Assembly (NCBI GenBank): GCA_002633025.1
Contig: NMRB01001649.1
Coordinates: forward strand, 84,237-148,236
Source: Notospermus geniculatus
Lineage: Eukaryota > Nemertea > Pilidiophora > Heteronemertea > Lineidae
Direction of reading: 5' to 3'
Length of the DNA stretch: 64,000 nt
Part shown: positions 11,553 through 23,500 of the stretch, in pieces
Layout of the letters: the number at the start of each line of letters is the position of its first letter
Position numbering within the stretch: position 1 is the first letter of the stretch
The notes under the pieces: generated by a model
Told to the model about the DNA's origin: nothing
The model's database searches: none
What the model saw: the letters and a program-made list of their open reading frames with translations, nothing else
Position numbers and translations under genes: made by a program

Positions 11553-12390
11553 CAGACATGAACCACGAGAACTCAGTGTGTTATAACGCTGGTTCCGACC
11601 ATTCTCTAAGTGATGGAGACAAGACCATCACAATATTCTAATACCATCTCTTCATGGTCCATTCAACATCAACAGTTCATGGTACGGCATTTCATTGTAT
11701 AAGCATTCCCTACTCTGGTTGCAGCAACGCACTACAACTATTGAGGTCATGATCACAAAAGGATGTTAAATTTAGCCAATTAAATCTAAATGATAACATC
11801 AGATATACCGTTAACCTGGTGAACTCATTCACAAGTCATGAATTCCTGTTTACAGAACACCTCTCCATGTGTTCATCATTGACAGGAGGAAAAACCCCTT
11901 TACTAAGGACAACTGACTCGAACACCTCTGTATTCAGGACTCAACTTGGGGACAATATCTGAAGGGACACAAGTTCCACAGCCCTGTCTTAATCAGGACA
12001 TGCAAATTATGCAAGAGCCTCTAGGTCTATAGGGACGTAAGTCTAACATGGTTTCAATTCCTCTCCAGCATGGGCAGTTTAAACTAGGCATTGTGTCATG
12101 AAAGACTGAGGCATGAAAACAAACCCCACTGATTGATCCAACACTCTCTGCAAGAACCATAGTTATTGAGAAAACGTCATACTGATACTTACAGTCATGT
12201 CCTCAACCACAAAATATCAACGTCATGTTTCATTCAATACTAAAACTGGGTTCATTCACCACAATTCACAAAACGACTGCTAGAGGTCACCACCACATTG
12301 AGAATGGTGGACAAAACTAGCCAAGGTCAGAAGATGTTAAACTAGGTCAATATAAACAACTGAGAGTGCTATTCCTTGATTATTGTACAA
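11553..12390. other. EOGT upstream region, no gene seen
   Basis: About 0.8 kb separates the EOGT start from the KLHL12 poly(A) signal. It must contain the EOGT promoter and 5' UTR, but no core element is distinctive. A degenerate copy of the ACACCTCT / TTAAGGACA interspersed family lies at about 11855-12000. Confidence 0.4.
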
Positions 12391-13907
12391 TTTATTCAGG
12401 TACAATACATTTGAACAAATCAAGTTCAGAGACAATGATTTGATATTAACAAGCTTAATAACAGACAATAAAATAGTTATCCAATAAAGATAGTAAATTA
12501 TCATAACATATACCATATACGGGTTAACAAATATAACATGATAATAGCAATGTAGATTTATAAAATATACGACTTTGGTGATTATGGTTTATCTCAGGTC
12601 AAGAGAGGAGGATCAGTCTTTGTACATTTAAAGGTGAAATACTTGGTGCTGCTCCACTGAGAGTTTTCTTGCCCAAGTTGGCTCTTAATGGGAAACGCAT
12701 CCATAGAAAGTAACGGGCAGTCGTTTGTGTCATTGAAATCAACAATGGTGAATTGCCCATAAAGAACCAAGTCATGGGAGAAAACTCTCACGGAGGAGCG
12801 CCAGAAAGTGTGTTTGCAAGTCGTGACCTCAAGTGTCCTACTCTGACTTGAGATAAACCAGAATCAACCATTTACATACAAGACATCTGAGGCCACATAA
12901 AACATAGCCAATGACAAGCAACGTAAATAATCCAGCCATGTGGAATATGTGGATTTCAATCTCTCTACTCTCAAACCACCACTGTCTACACAATCATGAA
13001 GATATATAGGTCAATTGTGAAAGATCTGGTGACAGTTATCATGGTTATGAAACTATCTTGCCCTCAGCATAATACATGTTCACATACTACTTAGAAAATT
13101 GTTTCGTCTCGCAAAATAATAACATGTACAGCACACTTTATAAATTTGCAAAAACATTTAAATTGACGGCCACATTAAGACACAGAATACAGTTCCAGGT
13201 AATAAAAATTATGCACATTACGTGTACAGTCTTGACAGATATATTGCCCAGAGACCAATTTAGGCAAAAATACAAGAATTCTGCATTCATTCAACCACAA
13301 AATACAGTTTTAATAGCAATTTTATGAGAAATACTTTCAGTTTACATGATATAACTATTTATGGTAACATCTGACACAGTCTAATGTGATCACCTCAGTG
13401 TGACACTGTAAGCAACCCTATAAGTGTAGTTATCTGGCTCACATGCATACAAAGATCAAGACAGGGCAATAGATATTGTTATGATATAAGACTAACAGCT
13501 CATTTTTGAAAATATTACGCTCAAAGGACTACATGCTGTGGTACTAGTGCTGCACATCATGTAATACCTTCACATCAATGTAAACACGATGAACGTAACT
13601 GAGAACTGAAGAAATTCCGATCTAGCAACATCAGTCTATAAATTGTAGAGATAATGCTATGAGAACATTCATTCACAAATGAATTCCGGAACTAATAAAA
13701 CACAACTGACCTTGGACTTCATCATGACCTTCACCTTCATTATGACCTTCAACTTTCACCTTGACCAAGACCTTCGACTTCACCTTCAGTCGACTACCGG
13801 TATAACACCGAGTCCAGCTCCCCATACCCTAACCCTATGCACCCTATGTAATCACAGTGTTGCACACTCTTTGTGTTATCTTTGACACAGTGAGTCAGAT
13901 CCCCACG
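12391..13907 (-). other. KLHL12 3' UTR with poly(A) signal
   Basis: On the minus strand an AATAAA lies at 12396-12391, about 1.5 kb past the KLHL12 stop. The interval is AT-rich with no supported coding exon and contains one MITE. Use of this exact signal is an inference. Confidence 0.45.
12645..12804. mobile_element. MITE family copy 1 (GAGAGTTTTCT termini)
   Basis: About 25 bp terminal inverted repeats (GCTCCACTGAGAGTTTTCT at the left, its near reverse complement GAGAAAACTCTCACGGAGG at the right) bracket a roughly 110 bp centre containing CGTTTGTGTCATTGA and CAACAATGGTGAAT. The same centre and ends recur at 42106-42290, so this is a dispersed non-autonomous transposon. Confidence 0.7.
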
Positions 13908-16779
13908 TCATCTCTGGCGGAATACGGTCACGCCAGCATCACATCGATGGGCAGACATTGTACTGTCCAGCAGCTTCCAGGACTCATCCACCGGATCGTA
14001 ACACTCAATACTGTCAAGTAATGAACTGCCATCGTACCTGAAATAGATAGATAGTTTCAAAATATTGTGTGAGAACATCCTGCTTTCAAAGAAGAATACT
14101 GATAGTAAAGTACGGTACAACAACGAATAGTACCGTAAACAGACGTACCCTGCAACCACATACAGCGACCCCCTGAGGGTACACGCCCCCACGTAGCACC
14201 TCGGGATCTTCATGTTAGCACCAGATGTCCATTGCTCCGTCCTGACATTGAAACACTCCACGCTAGAGAGATGGTTGGTCCCGTCGTAACCACCACAAAC
14301 GAAGATGGTGTCATGGAGAACAGCCACACCCGCTCCTGGAAATGAAAATCAACACATGCATGAAATCAACACGGTGGTGGTTTTATTCTTTGTGGTGTAG
14401 ATTTTGTGATTTCAGTGGAAGGTCACCAGTCCACTTGATGACTGCTGACAGGCAGAAATCAAGACATCATATCAATGTCAATGACTAACTTACCAGATCT
14501 TTTGGTGGTCATGGGAGGCACACTACTCCATTGCGAGGTATTCGGATCAAACTTCTCCACCGTGTTAAGCAGGTTGATGCCATCGTAACCGCCAATACAA
14601 TAGATCAGATCATTGGCTACAATAAGCCCCGCCCCCTCACGACCGACGGCAGTGTTTCCAATCGGATTCCACTGGTCGATATGCGGATCATATCGCTCCA
14701 TGCTGGTGTGGCGGTCTCGACCATCAAAGCCACCACAAACATAGATGGCATCTGAAACGAAATACCCTGGTACATCCATCTAGATGTTCAGAACAGGAAA
14801 TGAGTTGTCAATATCTCTGCTATTGGGCAAATACAAGCTTTAGGGGAGATCACTTCTTGAGGTACTGTACAGCATACAGAAGCTCTGCTGCTTGAGCACT
14901 GTACTCTACCTTTAAGTATGGAAAGAATACACAGGCAATTGAGACCCAAGCTCCATAAACTGTCATAGAGCTTCATTAATCATGTCTTGAAGTGAACATG
15001 ACAAGTGACCCACCTTGATAGACACAAACCCCCGCCAGGCCTCTCCGGTGCTGCATCGGCGCCACCATATGCCAGAGTGGCTCCTCATCAGAGAAATCAA
15101 GGACCTCCACGCTGTTAAGTCGATTCTGGCCATCATAACCCCCGATGATGTAGAGTCGATTCTTGATAGCAGCGGCCGCTACATACCGTCTTCTCTTAGT
15201 CATGGTCTAAAGAGAATAATGTGAATGAATACGGAACTTCATAGCTCAAACCAGGGAAGAAAGGCATTATGACACCAGGTTGAAGTCTCACTTTAGATGG
15301 GTGAAGCTTTTGAATCCATGATCTCATGCGGCCAGCATAACTCAAATCATACACTTCTTGATTACTCCATGTACATGTAGTTAGGAACCCATACTACCAA
15401 TCCAAGCAATGCCTTTGTGGATCTGTATTCGTTTGGCCATCACAATCTGTGTCACATACCGGTAGTTTTGACCATTCTTGTTTCTTTNGAAGTTCCATGT
15501 ACTTGGGAAATATTGTGGCAATATTGAGCTTCACTTCAATCATTACTCAACCTTCAGTTTTTGGTCTGCTGTATCAAAGCAACCACCAGGGACCCTTTTA
15601 CCACTTGTGGCAGGCGAGGAGCCAGGGCAGGGATACTCAGTGTTTCAAGTTCATTAACCAACCTGTATCTCATCACTCTTAATCAATGTCTCCAAATCGG
15701 AGGCTTGAAGTGTTAGAAACTCCTCCTGGTGGACAACTTCTTCAAAATGTTTGTGACAGAAGACTTCTGCAGCATCCTTCAGAGCTTGGCAAGAATGATT
15801 CTCAGCAAATATACGGATTCCAAGGCAGTTTGTGGAATCAAGCTGCTTCTGGAGGAATTCAGAACACGCTTGTTTGACACCTGTCAGTTGAAGTAAGCAC
15901 GCTGCTGGGAGAAGTTCCTGGACGTTCTCAACGCTGACATCGACTGTTTCTGTGTAGACGAAGTCCAAGAGGACAGACATGACACTGGCTGGGATGTCAT
16001 GAAGCTCAATTTCTGACTTATTTCTTTCCGACATCTGAAATAAAGTCAAAGAGAAAAAAATCTTAACTGAGAAAGTCAAAGATACAGCTGAGGCAAGTGC
16101 TTGCCTTGTCAGAATAATGGAGTAGTTACAGTTATCTCAAGTTCTTGAAGGAACAGAGGCTGAGGTGAAGAATTATGATATCGGAATCTCTGAGGGTTGG
16201 AAACTTGGACTTCCTCAGCAAACATTGAAAGCATAGCAAGTGCTATAGCGAGGTAGTTGAATGCATTACTTCACTGATACATACATGAGAGGAGGTATGA
16301 GAATTACAATAAAATCATAAAAGGAAAGTGACCTGTTCCTTTGTTGTGCTTGCTGCACAGCTGAGACTGTGTATCATTGCCAGAACTTGACAATATACAA
16401 ATTATTTATGGTGATTAGAAGTGTCAAGACGCTGACAAACCCAAGCATTCAAGCATGCATGGATGATGCACTGACGAAAGTGCGCCTTATACTGCAGTGC
16501 GTCTTATGTATGGATTTCATCAAAGATTTTGGGTGAAATTAGGGGTGCGCCTTATAGTCAGGTGCGCCCTATAGTCGCGAAAATACGGTAACGTACTTCG
16601 TTGGTGAACATAGCACAGAAGTAATCACTACAAGCAGCAAGCACAATACGATGGGCTGGCAATGCACGGTCCTGAACTTTCAACACAACATCACATAGGG
16701 TGTTAGTCTTTCTCAGGTTGTTCATCGTCGTCAAGATGGACTTTGCATGACTGTCAGTGAAGATCTGTCGCTCAATCAT
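13908..16779 (-). CDS. KLHL12: KLHL12-like BTB-Kelch CUL3 adaptor (internal exons missing)
   Basis: KLHL12 recruits substrates such as SEC31 and Dishevelled to CUL3 ubiquitin ligase. Minus-strand coding exons are 16779-16597, 16034-15663, 15206-15014, 14751-14494, 14335-14149 and 14037-13908. The first two give the BTB domain ([45 protein letters not shown]) and the start of BACK ([20 protein letters not shown]). The last four give five-plus kelch blades (repeated GGYDG or GGFDG) and end FRQR. About 130 residues present in vertebrate KLHL12, the rest of BACK and the first kelch strands, have no counterpart between 15207 and 15662, where the sequence has a lone N at 15488. Loss in assembly is the likeliest reason, because both flanks remain conserved and in frame. 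A 5' UTR acceptor sits at 16787, so transcription starts further upstream. Confidence 0.92.
15488..15488. other. Single-N contig join inside KLHL12
   Basis: A lone N falls in the intron where the BACK and first-kelch exons should be. Other lone Ns in this window mark contig joins, so missing sequence here is likely. Confidence 0.6.
16481..16590. mobile_element. pogo/Tigger-like MITE end next to KLHL12 splice donor
   Basis: Repeated GTGCGCCTTATA-type words (near 16481 and 16543, and GTGCGCCCTATAGTC at 16562) lead to a terminus reading AAAATACGGTA that ends at 16590. This layout is typical of pogo-type short elements inserted at TA. The element stops exactly where the six-base 5' splice site of KLHL12 coding exon 1 begins (16596-16591, minus strand). 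The opposite terminus is not recognisable, so it may be truncated. Confidence 0.55.
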
Positions 16780-16786
16780 ATTTCAC

Positions 16787-17577
16787 CTGAAAAAATAAAC
16801 AAAACGATAGCATAGCAATGTCAGATAGAAATACTCGATGTCCTTAATTGCTTAAACAAAGACGAGCATTCGATTTTTCACCAAGTCAATGATTATCATC
16901 AGGCATGTCAGGGCTAGGGCTTGATGGTTGACCTGGTTGACAGATGATTGATATGCCATGGATGGGGGGGGGGGGGTAGGACGTCATAGCTGGGAGGTTT
17001 TGGTCGCAAATTTCTCCATCAACAATCAACCTCTGCAAAATACGGCGATCACTAGATGTTTCCTACACCTAGGACAATCAACCTATTGTATTGTCTTGTT
17101 ATTTGCAGCAGTACAGCTGTCAAAAACAGAGAAAATGTGAAGTGAATTCAGCATCTGTGCTGTCAAGATTCCCTGGCACTTCTATTTACTACCGTTTAGC
17201 GTTTCACGAATTACCTAAGCTAGTTTTATTTTCCACCGTCAGATGGCGTGGTGGAGACTACGACGCCATCTGATGGTGGATAATTAAACCATGCTAGAAC
17301 TGTACGCATGCGCTTGTAAGCTTGGAGAGTTTGTACGCCTGTGTGGAGATTGAGGACCGTCAGCTGCTGCTATCTATTGACGAATGGTTCAACTACTATC
17401 CTGTTTACTTGTACGCATGCACTGTTAAGCATGGGGAGTTAGTACACTTGTGTGGAGACTGACAGTAAACTTTTCGCGGTTGTCTCTCTGCTAACATGGC
17501 TAAAAAAGCTGAAAAAATGAGTGAACGAAGTTAATTCAATGATACTCTGTACGGATTCATGATATATTACTACAAGG
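16787..17577. promoter_or_regulatory. Shared upstream region of divergent KLHL12 and CFAP20DC
   Basis: KLHL12 runs left and CFAP20DC runs right from this interval. It holds a 17-bp near-perfect palindrome centred near 17256 (CAGATGGCGT ... ACGCCATCTG), each arm with a YY1-like GCCATCT core. It also has two diverged copies of a roughly 54 bp block (17299-17352 and 17409-17463), each with a TACGCATGC core; the first reads TACGCATGCGC, close to an NRF1 site. YY1 and NRF1 sites are common in bidirectional promoters. A poly-G run lies at 16966-16976. Regulatory function is inferred. Confidence 0.5.
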
Positions 17578-20500
17578 ATGTTTAAGAACGAATATCAGGT
17601 CTGTTGATTGGGTTTATTAATTGAAAAACCGTGTGATCTGTGGCTGTTTTTACAACAGATTCCTACAATCCCTGCATGCCTGGTTCTGCTGCACACATCA
17701 CCACGTACACTGCACTGCACCCACCTGCTGTCATGCCTGTGCACTCTGTCAAGGCCTAGGCCTACACACGTACATGTACGTGCAATGCGTGGCCATCTGT
17801 CAAAGTCATGTCTAAAAATAAATTCCCCTTTTGTCAGTAGGCCTAGCCTACATGTAGGCCTGCCAGGCCTAAGTTTGTTTTTTTCTGACGTTAGGCTATT
17901 TTCCATTTATTTCTGGCGTGAAAATAGGCCTAGGCCTAACCCATTTTTTTGTGTTGGTCGCCTGACAGAAAAGCATAGCCTACATCCTGTAACAGATGAA
18001 AATAAAATTTCTTTGATCTCATGCGTTTTTCCTTAAAATGAAGAGATAGGTTGGCGATAAAAGAAACGTTTTTGTCTCATTATTCCCGTAGAAAAATGTA
18101 CCGCCATCTTTTCGTGACGCAACGTCAACACTTAAAATGACATCAGTGATGTCGCTGCCGGCACATTGCTTGCAGCGCCGACCGTTCGGGATAAACTGTC
18201 ACGCGGGTATCCCATTGGTGCGTTGGTTCTATGATTTCAGGGAGGACCCCACTTTGAGATCTTCAGTGTCCATGGAAAGNGTACGCGAACAATACAAACT
18301 GCAGGAAGTTCTAATAACTCATTCCCAGGTTGAAAATTTTTTGGTAGTTTCCGCGTTAATGTACTATTTTTAGACCGGAAATCCCCGTTTGCTTGAAGCT
18401 GCCGATAGAGGACGCGGCGGTATGGATTCCAGTTCTAACAGTCGTGGCCTAGGCCTACACACGTACATGTACGTGCAATGCGTGGCCATCTGTCAAAATC
18501 ATGTCTAAAAATAAATTCCCCTTTTGTCAGTAGGCCTAGCCTACATGTAGGCCTGCCGCCTAGGCCTAGGCCTAAGTTTGTTTTTTTCTGACGTTAGGCT
18601 ATTTTCCATTTATTTCTGGCGTGAAAATAGGCCTAACCCATTTTTTTGTGTTGGTCGCCTGACAGAAAAGCATAGCCTACATCCTGTAACAGATGAAAAT
18701 AAAATTTCTTTGATCTCATGCGTTTTTCCTTAAAATGAAGAGATAGGTTGGCGATAAAAGAAACGTTTTTGTCTCATTATTCCCGTAGAAAAATGTACCG
18801 CCATCTTTTCGTGACGCAACGTCAACACTTAAAATGACATCAGTGATGTCGCTGCCGGCACATTGCTTGCAGCGCCGACCGTTCGGGATAAACTGTCACG
18901 CGGGTATCCCATTGGTGCGTTGGTTCTATGATTTCAGGGAGGACCCCACTTTGAGATCTTCAGTGTCCATGGAAAGGATCCAGTGGCAAACTGGAAGCTG
19001 ACTGGTGGGGCTGGAATCCGTAAGGCCTATGACAAAGAGGTGAAGAGTTTTGTGTACAACCTTGAGGGGAGTGTAACAACAACCAAAATGCAGCTTCCTA
19101 AGGATCCAAGACAAACATGTGAGTCTCTACAGAAAGATGCCACAAAGGGATTTTAGTTCCAGAGGATTTACAGTCCCTCCTGTGTTGTTGACTACGGCTG
19201 GCATGTCCCAGTGTAGGAAAAAGAGTTGGCACTTCATAGTCTGTCGCCTCACAGTGGCTGTCAAAACTTGGCAAATTCTCCCCTGAGGATATTCACTGAC
19301 TGAACAAATCTGTGCTAAAATAGTCAAGTGACTTCAGATGCCAATGATGAATACATATGTAGGCTTTTTTTTGCCCTGTAGCAACTCTTTACCCCACATT
19401 TTTCAGTGACACTTATCCAGAGGTATTTGGTTTTCCAACTCCATGTGCCCCAAGGCCAGGACTTTGCAATGGAAGTGGGGTAAGTTTCTTAAGAGTTTAT
19501 GATTGCTACCATCTGGACCATATGGAAAGACACTCAAATTTGTACTTCAGTGGTGGTGGTAATGGTTGGGAGTCACCAACCCAGTTTAGGCTGGACTGAA
19601 TAATATCCTCATCTGTAACTTTCTTTCAGGCTGACAGACCTTCAGAACAACAAGAGGCGTCTCTTCTTCTCCACATCTCATAAAGAAGTCAACTTGACAC
19701 CGCTTCACGCCAAGATTCCCCTGACAATCATGAGAAGAGCTGTTGTAAGTCAGTCACGCACAATTTCGTTGGGTTCAACATAGCATACTGTTCAGTGTGC
19801 ATGTTGCTGATGTCAGTTTGTTGAGGGGTAACTATCAAAACTCCGCAGTTTCAATGACTGAACTAAAGTGCAATTACTGGCCCGTATTCTAGAGGTCCAC
19901 TTAAACCTTTTGTATTTTGCCCTGCAAACAATAGCTAAAGGTAAACCTTAGAGTTAAAGAAGCTTCTAGAATACGGCCCACTGTCTTGAGAGTTCTAAAC
20001 ATGAACTCTGTCTGTAAGCTGAGTCTGTTCGGTTGGCTGCGAAAACTCCTCTGCACTGCATGTTCTGCACCCAGCTATCCTTACAGTCCCAGTCTTCACT
20101 TGGCTCTCGTGATTGAAAAAAGCCCCTCAGATAAGGTTATCATTTTCATTTCTTTCTGATGCCAAGTCTATCAAGTGTATTAATTCTGCAGTGGATCAAC
20201 CTTTGCCTGGACATGGTGTCACTGGTTGGCGAGACGTGGCGAGGACAGACCTTCAAAGCGACAGAGAGTATCACATTATCAGCAAATTGTAAATTACGGA
20301 AAATCTTTTCCATGAAGACGCAGCCTCCTGATGATGATGGTGAGTAACTGGCAATATCTGTCTTCATGTCTCATCTGTGGCCCTTTGTAATGGAATCAAA
20401 AACTTGAGAGGTTGGCTGTGGCTTGCAGTACATCAACTGGAGATCAAAAACTAGTGGCAGTTCTGAGGAAGATGAATCTTTCTTCATTCGCTGGTCTGAA

Positions 20501-23500
20501 AGGTTCCCCTGAAGTGCCTTTGACAATGGGCTGCAGTATGCAATCCTCACTTTATTACATCATTTCAATTCTTTTCAGATCTGTTCGGCCATTCAAACTC
20601 AACTGAAGTCGATTCAATACCACGACAGTTCCAAATCCCACAGGACGTGTCCCACTTTACTCAAGTTCTGACCATGACAAAGATCAGACATCCCTCTGGT
20701 GGAGACATATCGAACCGCCCATCATCTGCTTTGGATATTGGTTTGTGTTCCTTTGTTAAACAAAAAAAGTGACCAGAGTAATCCTTAATTGAGAAGTGTC
20801 CTGATTACAGAGGTCAAAATGAATGGAACTGAACTTTGGTGTCCTTAATACAGAGGTGTCCTCCTGGCAGAGGTGTCCACTACAAGTGGCTCCAGTGTAA
20901 GCAGTATTCAAACCACAGTGTTTCTACCAGGAATTTTTTAAGGGGGGGGGGGTAAAGAGGATTCTTGGTCAAAAACAAAATTTTGACTTTTTGAGGAGGG
21001 GACATACCCCCAAGTAACCCCCCTCTGGCGGAAACACTGACATAGATATCTGTGTGTTATGATACAGCAGTGCAGGAGGAAACCACGGCCTCCACAGAAA
21101 ATCTTAACTAACTGTATTAATCCTCGTTTCAGACCTTAGTGCTAGTGGTAACAGACGACCCGGCCAGTTTCATATTGCATTTGGTTCAAAGGTGCCTCTA
21201 CCGTCATCTTCATCTGCTGGAAAGAAACCTACGAGTGGAAGTTCATCCAGTAGAAAGTCATTGTCGAAATCAAGGTCTGATGGTAAGTTGATGGTAAAGA
21301 GCAGTTCTGTGCTTGGAGTGGTGGCAATTTCCAGAGTCACGGACCACTGAATGAAGAGTAGACTGTTGTGCCATTCCACTCTGGTCACTTGTCCACACCT
21401 TGCCAGTCCTCAGAGGAACCATCTTTCAATGTTTCAGAACTGAATGGTGAGATATCGTCCCACGAGGCTGCCATCAGGGACGTTGATGGAGGCTTAGAGT
21501 CCCTGGATGAGGGTTCCATCGAACCTGCACATTACAGACTAGGCTCTGACCCTGGCACTCAGTTGGAACATCCACAAACAGGAAAAGGTGAGCAAACATT
21601 GGTGGCTTTGATTTTATACTGGAGTAACTTCAGTTAACTCTCTTTACTGCTTGTGCCTACAAGGGATTGTCGAATCATGGTTATCCAGTTCCTGTCCACT
21701 GTGCTCTCTTTGAGTGAACTTAGTTTCACATTTTACCATTACCGGCAGATGGAATCCAGTGAAGCAGATACCAGTGTAGGTGCAACAGAAAGGTATCTAT
21801 CATTAAAAATTGAATAGAACAAGCTAATAGAAACTTACTCTGTTGTCTCTCCTTCCTGCAGGTGGTGGCAGTCACACCTGGTCATCAGGCATCAACAAGA
21901 ATGATGAACGTCCCATGCACGCTCCCCATCCTCCAAGTGTTGCACCACATCCACCTAGCGGACCATCAAATGATAGAGCAAGGCGACGAATTCATCGGGT
22001 GAAGAGTGCAAGCAAGGAGAAGGTGATGGCAGGTCAAAATATGGTGGTGAAAGACATCAATTTTAAATATGGTGAGTATTAGGTACCTTTCGCTGTGCTC
22101 GGTGTTGGATTGAAAGATGTTTGACTCTTGAGTTGGATACACGCCCTCCCCAATGACAGAACCTTATATTCGTGAGCCTGCCTTTAGTTACCTGGTGTAT
22201 CTGGCACTCCCCCTGCTGCACACTGCCTTTGAAAATCTAAATCAGCTGTCGGCGGTGCTTAACATGAGTTTCTCTCCGTTGTTTTCAGATGATGATAGTA
22301 GTTCGTCCAGTTACCTGAGCTCTTATAGTAAAAATTCCATCATAGAGAGTGAAAGTATCAGAAGACCAAAGCCAAGCTATGATCTACCAATGCAACGACA
22401 TCATCCCTCCAGCGAGGACGCTGACAACAGGTGTCAAGATGGACGACGGCCTGGGTCTGATCGCCCGATGTCGAAAGTGGAGGAATCGAGACAAGATGAT
22501 CTTGACGATGAGCTTGGTATCATCAACGACTCGGCTCCGAGTGAAGAGGATGAAGTCGCGACGAAGGAGGTGTTTGACGACGATGATGATGATGGGAAGG
22601 ATGATTCAGTGGATGCCGTGATCCAGGCGTTGAAGGCGCAGGCGGAGAAGATGGATGTGGAGACTGATGAGGAGGGAAACGGCGTTGATGCGATTAAGAA
22701 TTCTTACGAGGACAGCGAAGAGTGAGTTACTGTCTTGACTAGTCTTACCTCTCACAGGCCTACATTGCTTCAGTTTTAGCCTGAATATAATGATAACAAC
22801 CATTTCTTTTCCAGTGAGGAGAAACAGTCTTGTGGTAGGGAAGTTTACATGTTTCATTCACCCCCAAAACCGGCCCATCGACGGAAAGCTGATGAAGAAC
22901 CAAGGTCACAGGTAAGAAAATCTCTCAGAGTGATGTTAATGTGCAGGATGAACGAGGTCATGTTTATATGAGAGGTGAGGTGGGGTAAGATTGTAATGAC
23001 CTTAAGAGGATGATTCTGTGTACTGTCTATCATGTCATGCTGACTTTTCATTTTGAAGATCAATTATCTCGATTTCTTTCAGTCGATCATGAGTCAGTTC
23101 AGTTCACGGAGTCATCCTCGGATTGTCATGGAGGTTACACAGAATTCACGCGGAGCACGTCCAGCCGACGACTTCCACAGTTCAGTTAGTAGCGAGGAAG
23201 AGGATCAGATTGCTGAACGGTTGTCAAGACTCTCACCCAAACCTTCGGCAAGACTTTCACCAAATCCTTCGTCCGGGAAATCACGGAATAGACGTTCACC
23301 TTCACGTAGATCACCAGTTGCTAGTGACAATGAAAGCAATGCGAAACAAAATGGTGGAAGTAGTGCTAATAATAGTAACACTGAAGACGACACTGATGAA
23401 GGTCAAAGGTCACGACCGAAATTAGACAGTGCGGCATATCAGAGTATTGTGGCAGTTCATAACAAGGCAATGAATTCAAATCATAGTATGAAACTTCATA

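Noticed and set aside
17595-18036. Overlapping frames just after the CFAP20DC first exon
   Set aside because: They are intronic, rich in AGGCCTA repeat translation, and without any family resemblance.
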